DNA from: an uncultured Streptococcus sp.
GTDB lineage: Bacteria > Bacillota > Bacilli > Lactobacillales > Streptococcaceae
DNA length: 13,578 nt
NCBI RefSeq assembly: GCF_905372115.1
Contig: NZ_CAJPNR010000052.1
Coordinates: forward strand, 1 to 13,578
Direction: 5' to 3'
Part shown: piece by piece, positions 8,843 through 13,578 of the stretch
Numbering within the stretch: the first letter of the stretch is position 1
Layout of the letters: the number at the start of each line of letters is the position of its first letter
Program-made: the position numbers and the translations under genes
The notes under the pieces: generated by a model
What the model was told of the DNA's origin: nothing
The model's input: the letters and a program-made list of their open reading frames with translations, nothing else
Database searches by the model: none

Positions 8843-8858
8843 ATTCTTTTTCTAATCT

Positions 8859-11800
8859 TCATTCCTGAGCCAGATTGGCAACAATCTGACTGTCATAAGC
8901 CTGGTCATCCCTAAACTCAATATCCTGATCAAAGTTGTGCTCAGCCGTATGCTTGTGCGACAGCTTGACCTTGTGGCTAGCTCCCATCTGGAACCATTCA
9001 TACTCTGAGTCAATATGCCCAATATCCAGCGCTCGATAACCTTCCTGAACCAGATCATAGACCAAGACCTTGGCCGTCGGACCCAGCATGGTCAAAATCA
9101 GACGATTATCCGCATGCTCTCGAACAGCCTGCTTAATCGCCTCCAGCTTGCTGTAAGCATTGCGCGAAGGACAGATAATCCGCTTGATGGATTTAGCCCC
9201 ATCAAAGAGGTCATTGCCCACACCAGAGCGAGAAGTCAAGCCCTCTACGATCAAGAGGTCCTTGTCCTTCCATAGCTGCTTGAGCTTTGCAAAATAGCCC
9301 GCAGACGGCGTCTTATCTTCCAAGTCAATATAAGGACGGGAAATAAAGGTCGATCCATACCAAGGTGCTCGGCAAATATTTTTATATTTCTCAAGAAAAT
9401 GTGGCAAATGATTTAGACTCCAGAAATTCTGGGCATCGATGGAATAGCGCTCTAGCCCTGTAAAGACATCGGGCAGACAGATCATCAAATGCTCATCGCT
9501 TTCCATAGACATAATCTCTCTCAAGCGCGCTGACAGTTCTGGATCAAAGTCCTGATAGACGATACTACGCCCCGCAACCAAATCCATCTCCCCATCTCCA
9601 AAACGAACCACGGAAGCACCTTTCTCCAAGAGATAATCCAGCGACTGGTCGATAGAGAGCACAGAAATCTGCCGCTCCTCAGGCTCGGCTAAGCCCAGCT
9701 TCTCAATAGCCTGCACCATGACTTCAGGGTTATCAGCTGGAAAGACTTCCTGCCCCTGCTGGCCATGGACTGTACTATCAAAGGCAAAGACCGGCTTGCC
9801 AGCAGACTTAAAGCGGGCAATAATATCCCCGACCTCATCACCAGCATTGATATCCAGCAGCAGCTGAGACTTGGCTTCCAGCGACTCCAAGAGAGCCGGA
9901 ATGCCCGCTATATCTGAACTGACGCTGACATTAGGATACTGGAGCAGACGCGTGATTGGCTCTGCTACCACTACCGGTGCAGCGATGTAGAAATGACAGA
10001 CAGGCAGGGCTTGAATCAGATAGTTGATATGCATCAGGTCACAAGAGTAGGTGTAGACCAGGCAGGACAGGCTTGAGCCATCTTCACCTTCCACCATCTT
10101 TTGAGTCAGGGCTCCGACTGGCTCCTGCATATCCGACCAATCCAGTCCCTGATAGAACCACCAGACCTCACGATAGATGGACTGGGTATACTCTTTCCAA
10201 GGCTTGCGCTCGGTCAGATAGTGAATCACCGGCGGATAGAGACCTTTTTCTGGCTCATAGTCCGAAAAGGTCGTGTGCAGCGTAATACAGTTATAAGCAA
10301 AAGGCAGCTCCATCCAGCGGTTTTCAAAGAGCATATTGAGAATGCTTTGGTCATCCTGACTGACTTTATCATGTAAGTTATCAGTCATCTCAATCAATTG
10401 ACCCGCAATATCGTTTTCTCTCCAGTAGTTCACATTAATTAGTAAAACACCTGAATTAAAAATCTGCTCGCCAAAGTATACTTCTCCACCCAGATCTCTT
10501 ACCGCTCCAAGCGGATAGGAACCTAAATCGACTGCAAAAATTTCCGATAAATCACGTGTTACTACAATATCGCAGTCCAAATAAAGAGCTTTATCTTCCT
10601 CTACAAAAGTAGCCGTAAAATATCTCAAAAAAACTGAATAATGGATATTTGTCTTGTATTGACTAATATGACTGCCATCCACCCGAGCATTGACAATCTG
10701 GCAGTTCAGCTTGGCCAGCTTTTTCCGCATGCTGACAAACCACTCTGTCGGAAAGTCACTATTGATGACATAAAACTTGATAAAGCGATTGTGGCAGACG
10801 ATGGACTTAATGGTGGTTAAGACCTGCTCACTATAGGCAGCATTAGCCGCCAGCACCACAGCCCGAAAGGCTTGCGGCTTCTCTTTTTTCATCAGACTGC
10901 GCAGCTTTCTCACCATCTCCTGAGGGTGCTCATGGGGATAGACCAGTTCTTCCTTTTCATTTTTCTTAGTATTGTCAAAAGCCAGAACTGGCTTGTCAAG
11001 TGCCTTGAAACGGCTGCTCAGTTCATAGTACTCGTTCCCATGGTGAATATCCAAATAGACCTGGCACTTATCAATGAGCTCATCCAGCACTGCATGGATA
11101 ACCTGTGGATAGAGATGGATATTTTCATAGCGATCCAAAGAACGCAGATAATCTCCCATATCTGTGTAACAGGCTATATAAAAATGAACGCTAGGCAAGG
11201 ACTGGGCTAAAAACTCAATCTGCTCTAACTCTTGCACATCTGTCAGGAGCATGCAGTTCAGAGCGGCCTGCTCCCAACGGTCCGGCAGCTCAAACTCTCC
11301 CCGATGATGGGCTGAAATCTCCGCCAAGCTCAAGGCCTGAAAGTCCCACCAAAGCTGACGGTAGCGATAGCTAACTTCCGAGTTCCAAGGCTTGCGAAAG
11401 GTCGTATAGTGGATAATCAGAGGTTCCTGATCCAGCTCAAAATGGCCATTCCAGCCACTGTAAAAGGCCACCAAGTCATGGCCTACCTGAAGATTGTAAA
11501 TCTTATCCAAGGGCAGCCAGTCCTGAGCCAGCACATGATTTAAAACCGTCTGATCGCCGTTAAAATCCTCCATCTGGCCAGACTGAACCAAGCCCATGAT
11601 GCGGTCCGTTTCCTTGATAAAGATCTCCTGCAGCTGCCTTTCTTTCCAAGCTCGATTATCAATTAGCAGAACGCCAGAGTTAAAGCCATAACCGCCGGCA
11701 TCTCCAACCGCTGCCACAAGCTTACCTTCCAGAGGAATATCAAATAAAGGTTGCAAATCTCTATTGACCACCAGATCACTGTCCAGATAAAGGACGCGCT

Positions 11801-12083
11801 CCTCTGCCACAAACTGCGGAATGAAATAGCGAGCATATGCTGCTGAGCTGATATGGTCCTGAGTCAGCCACTCTGGACTGATAGTCACTTGCTCCAAGCA
11901 GATATTGACCAACTCACTATCCAGCTGCTCAGCCAGCTCATTAAAATCACGAAACCATTCGTCGCTTAATCCCTGATTGAAAACATAGATTTTTACATTT
12001 TTATTGTAATATAAAATCGACTTAATTGCAGTCGAAACTTGCTCCTGATAGGCCTGATCACCAACCAAAACAATCGTTTTCAT
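8859..12083 (-). CDS. gly: Gly-type multi-domain glycosyltransferase: GT8 - module - GT8 - module - DUF1792 (GT-D)
   Basis: 1074 residues, soluble, no signal peptide. Domain order seen: GT8 #1 (about 1-270) with DxD at D101-S-D103, NSGVLLID at 135-142 and HYTTFRKPW at 225-233. Module A (about 275-398). GT8 #2 (about 405-650) with DxD at D503-C-D505, NSGVLLIN at 543-550 and HYLTERKPW at 621-629. Module B (about 671-796), clearly homologous to A (QSLPSVHFYIA against QALPVCHFYIA, then DI..G.E, RFK and KPV.AFD). DUF1792 (about 805-1050) with RFGDGEM at 827-833, the DxE of the GT-D fold. Family knowledge: GT8 and GT-D enzymes in these loci extend the Glc-GlcNAc core of the SRR glycan; the sugar each domain adds cannot be read from sequence. 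All three metal-binding motifs are intact. Expression probably starts from a promoter after the adhesin terminator; an AAGGGA ribosome site precedes the ATG. The DNA around the second GT8 is unusually AT-rich (see findings). The symbol follows S. gordonii naming by position. Confidence 0.93.
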   Translation of the reverse strand: MKTIVLVGDQAYQEQVSTAIKSILYYNKNVKIYVFNQGLSDEWFRDFNELAEQLDSELVNICLEQVTISPEWLTQDHISSAAYARYFIPQFVAEERVLYLDSDLVVNRDLQPLFDIPLEGKLVAAVGDAGGYGFNSGVLLIDNRAWKERQLQEIFIKETDRIMGLVQSGQMEDFNGDQTVLNHVLAQDWLPLDKIYNLQVGHDLVAFYSGWNGHFELDQEPLIIHYTTFRKPWNSEVSYRYRQLWWDFQALSLAEISAHHRGEFELPDRWEQAALNCMLLTDVQELEQIEFLAQSLPSVHFYIACYTDMGDYLRSLDRYENIHLYPQVIHAVLDELIDKCQVYLDIHHGNEYYELSSRFKALDKPVLAFDNTKKNEKEELVYPHEHPQEMVRKLRSLMKKEKPQAFRAVVLAANAAYSEQVLTTIKSIVCHNRFIKFYVINSDFPTEWFVSMRKKLAKLNCQIVNARVDGSHISQYKTNIHYSVFLRYFTATFVEEDKALYLDCDIVVTRDLSEIFAVDLGSYPLGAVRDLGGEVYFGEQIFNSGVLLINVNYWRENDIAGQLIEMTDNLHDKVSQDDQSILNMLFENRWMELPFAYNCITLHTTFSDYEPEKGLYPPVIHYLTERKPWKEYTQSIYREVWWFYQGLDWSDMQEPVGALTQKMVEGEDGSSLSCLVYTYSCDLMHINYLIQALPVCHFYIAAPVVVAEPITRLLQYPNVSVSSDIAGIPALLESLEAKSQLLLDINAGDEVGDIIARFKSAGKPVFAFDSTVHGQQGQEVFPADNPEVMVQAIEKLGLAEPEERQISVLSIDQSLDYLLEKGASVVRFGDGEMDLVAGRSIVYQDFDPELSARLREIMSMESDEHLMICLPDVFTGLERYSIDAQNFWSLNHLPHFLEKYKNICRAPWYGSTFISRPYIDLEDKTPSAGYFAKLKQLWKDKDLLIVEGLTSRSGVGNDLFDGAKSIKRIICPSRNAYSKLEAIKQAVREHADNRLILTMLGPTAKVLVYDLVQEGYRALDIGHIDSEYEWFQMGASHKVKLSHKHTAEHNFDQDIEFRDDQAYDSQIVANLAQE

Positions 12084-12138
12084 TTTTTCCCTTACTCTTT
12101 CATTTCATAAACTCTAAAACATCATTTCTATACTTGAT

Positions 12139-12144
12139 ATTATA
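12139..12144 (-). promoter_or_regulatory. Candidate -10 box (TATAAT) for the gly operon
   Basis: TATAAT lies about 55 nt before the gly ATG and just after the adhesin terminator, where a promoter is expected. I found no good -35 at 16-18 bp; TTGGAC is only 9 nt upstream of it and there is no TG extension. The site is plausible from position, weak from sequence. Confidence 0.35.
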
Positions 12145-12221
12145 TAAAATATTGTCCAAAAAATCTATATTCTCAAGGACTTTCCTGCAGAATAAAGAAC
12201 ACTTTTTTCTACTAAATTGTC

Positions 12222-12254
12222 AAAAAAACAGGAAGTTGTCAAAACTTCCTGTTT
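12222..12254 (-). terminator. Intrinsic terminator of the SRR adhesin gene
   Basis: A perfect 12-bp inverted repeat (12226-12237 with 12243-12254, stem AAACAGGAAGTT) surrounds a 5-nt loop. On the minus strand it runs into seven T residues (12228-12222, three of them in the stem), giving a Rho-independent terminator for transcription leaving the adhesin gene. It lies about 175 bp after that gene's stop and before gly, so it should lower read-through into the export operon. Confidence 0.88.
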
Positions 12255-12364
12255 CTATTGCCTCTCGGTTTCTTTTACTAATTCCTAATCTAGGATTTTA
12301 GGAAGCAAGCACCAGAAATTATCAAGTTATTTCCTTTACAACTTGCTCTGCCCATCACTTCCAC

Positions 12365-12385
12365 AGCTCACTAACTTAGTGAACT
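12365..12385. repeat. 21-nt palindrome downstream of the SRR stop
   Basis: The arms AGCTCACTAA and TTAGTGAACT are reverse complements except at one position (a G-U wobble in minus-strand RNA) around a central C. It lies 43 bp after the adhesin stop. No T-run follows on the minus strand, so it is not itself a normal terminator. It may be an mRNA 3'-end hairpin or a protein-binding site; function unknown. Confidence 0.5.
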
Positions 12386-12427
12386 TTTGACGGACTACAA
12401 AGATAAACTGATTGGCTCTATTTACTG

Positions 12428-13578
12428 CTACTCCTCAGAGTCGCTTTTCTTTTTACGTCTCTTGAAGGCCAAGCCCAATGCTCCTAAGCCTAAAGCCAGG
12501 ATGGAAGCCTTGCTCTCCGTTTCCCCTGTCTGTGGCAGACGACCTCTGGAAATCAGATCCAGCTCAGACTGTCTTGCTGAAGCGGACAGACTTTCAGATG
12601 TGCTCTGACTAGCGGATAGGCTCGTAGACAGGCTTTCCGATACAGACTGACTGACACGAGCAAGCTCGCTGAGACTGACTGCTGCTGACAGTGACTCGCT
12701 AGTAGAAAGGCTGAGTGAGTAGAATTCCTTCTCATGAACCAGATCCAGCTGACTATGCAAGACTGATGTGCTGGTGCTTACTGAGGTAGACTCACTGATT
12801 GACTGAGAATCACTAATCGAAGCACTTTCTGAACCAGACAGACTAGCCGAAGTGCTGGCAGATTCTGAGGCACTTACTGAAGCAGATATACTTGCCAACG
12901 CTAAAGCAGATGCACTTACTGAAGTGGATTCGCTCGTTGAAGCGGATGCACTGGTTGATGCGGATGTACTTGCTGATACTGATGCACTGGTTGATGCGGA
13001 CATACTTGCGGATACTGAAGCGCTCGTGGAGGCAGACTTGCTTGCGCTCACTGACGCACTTGTAGACGCGGACGTACTTGCACTCACTGATGCACTTGTC
13101 GATGCAGACGTGCTGGCTGATACAGATGCACTCGTTGAGGCGGACGTGCTGGCGCTCACTGACGCACTTGTAGACGCGGACGTACTTGCACTCACTGATG
13201 CACTTGTCGATGCAGACGTGCTGGCTGATACAGATGCACTCGTTGAGGCGGACGTGCTGGCGCTCACTGAAGCACTGGTCGATGCAGATGTGCTTGCTGA
13301 TACAGATGCACTCGTTGAGGCGGACGTACTTGCGCTTACGGACGCACTCGTGGAAGCAGACATACTTGCTGATACGGACGCACTCGTGGAAGCGGATGTA
13401 CTTGCTGATACTGATGCACTGATTGACGCTGATTCACTCGCTTTCGCAGATGAACTAGTTGAAGCTGACGTGCTTGCACTTACGGATGCGCTCGTTGAAG
13501 CAGACGTACTTGCGCTCACTGACGCACTCGTTGAGGCGGACGTACTTGCAGATACCGATGCACTCGTGGATGCAGATG
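12428..13578 (-). CDS. Serine-rich repeat adhesin, C-terminal part, LPQTG cell-wall anchored (GspB/SrpA family)
   Basis: The frame is open to the right edge, so only the last 383 codons are present; signal peptide and ligand-binding region lie outside. Order seen: a regular array of Ser-Ala-Ser-Thr/Val repeats (about 13578-12932), a less regular Ser-rich part, a 14-residue non-repetitive segment LHSQLDLVHEKEFY (12760-12719), more Ser-rich sequence, then SELDLISRG, LPQTG (12538-12524), a hydrophobic stretch ASILALGLGALGLAF and a basic/acidic tail KRRKKKSDSEE. Family knowledge: the adhesin is glycosylated on Ser/Thr, exported by SecA2/SecY2 and attached to peptidoglycan by sortase A. GTG codons within the array can be miscalled as starts; they are internal Val codons. 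The neighbouring export genes fix the function class. GspB, SrpA or another orthologue cannot be decided without the N-terminal half, so I give no symbol. Confidence 0.95.
   Translation of the reverse strand, partial: SASTSASVSASTSASTSASVSASTSASTSASVSASTSASTSSSAKASESASISASVSASTSASTSASVSASMSASTSASVSASTSASTSASVSASTSASTSASVSASTSASTSASVSASTSASTSASVSASTSASTSASVSASTSASTSASVSASTSASTSASVSASTSASTSASVSASKSASTSASVSASMSASTSASVSASTSASTSASASTSESTSVSASALALASISASVSASESASTSASLSGSESASISDSQSISESTSVSTSTSVLHSQLDLVHEKEFYSLSLSTSESLSAAVSLSELARVSQSVSESLSTSLSASQSTSESLSASARQSELDLISRGRLPQTGETESKASILALGLGALGLAFKRRKKKSDSEE
12524..12538 (-). other. LPQTG sortase motif codons of the SRR adhesin
   Basis: Codons CTG CCA CAG ACA GGG read LPQTG. 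They are followed by 10 polar/small residues, a hydrophobic segment and a positively charged tail, the usual three-part cell-wall sorting signal. Sortase A is expected to cut between Thr and Gly. Confidence 0.95.
12932..13578 (-). repeat. SRR array, 12-residue units (36 bp)
   Basis: The protein is built from a 12-residue unit of the form SASTSASTSASV, with substitutions such as SASM, SASK and a variant block SSSAKASESASI near 13421-13452. At DNA level the unit is 36 bp with many synonymous differences between units. The array runs to the window edge and its true length is unknown. Nearly every second residue is a Ser available for O-glycosylation. Confidence 0.9.
13044..13259 (-). repeat. Perfect tandem duplication of 108 bp inside the SRR array
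   Basis: Bases 13044-13151 and 13152-13259 are identical by direct comparison. Each is three 36-bp units (36 residues), so the frame is kept. A further 11 bases after the second copy still match before the sequence diverges. Identity here against synonymous divergence elsewhere in the array suggests a recent duplication. Confidence 0.92.

Larger units (their letters stand above)
12084..12427. other. Intergenic region between SRR gene and gly
   Basis: The only long non-coding stretch in the window (344 bp), clearly AT-rich compared with the genes. It holds, in transcription order on the minus strand, a 21-nt palindrome (12385-12365), a weak 7-bp inverted repeat (12304-12282), a strong intrinsic terminator (12254-12222), a TATAAT candidate (12144-12139) and the gly ribosome site. 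I see no protein-coding gene or recognisable small RNA. A 91-codon plus-strand frame crosses it but has no support. Confidence 0.8.

Noticed and set aside
12026..12301. 91-codon plus-strand frame spanning the gly start and intergenic region
   Set aside because: It crosses the terminator stem, begins antisense inside gly, and shows no ribosome site or family features.
12282..12304. 7-bp inverted repeat (TTCCTAA/TTAGGAA)
   Set aside because: Short, AT-rich, no T-run on the minus strand side; likely chance in AT-rich DNA.
12719..12760. Charged segment considered as a pair of compensating frameshifts
   Set aside because: The other two frames do not restore Ser/Ala repeats across it; one has stops and the other reads hydrophobic and basic residues.
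13186..13422. Plus-strand open frame of His/Leu/Met-rich repeats
   Set aside because: Mirror of the SRR array on the opposite strand; low-complexity artefact.
12932..13578. Regular repeats considered as a CRISPR array
   Set aside because: There are no unique spacers; units are contiguous, in frame and translate as Ser-rich repeats.

Overview
The window is most of an accessory Sec (SecA2/SecY2) export and glycosylation locus for a serine-rich repeat (SRR) cell-wall adhesin. It looks like a viridans-group Streptococcus, and the gene content and order fit S. sanguinis, S. gordonii or a close relative. The evidence is the gene order, an LPQTG-anchored protein rich in SASTSASV-type repeats, Asp1-3, and an Asp2 whose catalytic residues fall at the positions I recall for S. 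gordonii. All recognised genes are on the minus strand, so transcription runs from high to low coordinates. The system itself is known; the novelty is in details.

Layout in transcription order: (1) 13578-12428, the 3' part of the SRR adhesin gene, with a long Ser/Ala/Thr/Val array, a non-repetitive charged interruption, and an LPQTG sorting signal. (2) 12427-12084, a 344-bp AT-rich intergenic region with a strong intrinsic terminator for the adhesin gene and a weak promoter candidate for the next gene. (3) 12083-8859, a 1074-residue Gly-type glycosyltransferase with two GT8 domains, two copies of a ~125-residue associated module, and a C-terminal DUF1792 (GT-D) domain. (4) 8842-7838, nss/gtf3. 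(5) 7805-6582, secY2 (GTG start). (6) 6573-4993, asp1. (7) 5003-3474, asp2. (8) 3477-2998, asp3. (9) 3005-624, secA2. (10) 611-1, the N-terminal 203 codons of gtfA, cut by the window edge. gtfB and asp4/asp5 are expected beyond the left edge but are not seen.

How it works together, from knowledge of the family: GtfA with GtfB puts GlcNAc on Ser/Thr of the SRR adhesin in the cytoplasm. Nss/Gtf3 adds glucose, and the Gly-type enzyme extends the glycan. Asp2 O-acetylates GlcNAc and, with Asp1 and Asp3, escorts the adhesin to SecA2, which drives it through the SecY2 channel. Sortase then anchors it by LPQTG. From gly to gtfA the genes are packed with gaps of 8-32 bp or overlaps of 4-11 bp, which indicates one operon.

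The most notable details are the three-catalytic-domain Gly with an internal tandem duplication, a ~360-bp low-GC patch over the core of its second GT8 domain, a perfect 108-bp tandem duplication in the SRR array, and a duplicated SELDL-like segment in the adhesin's wall-proximal region.
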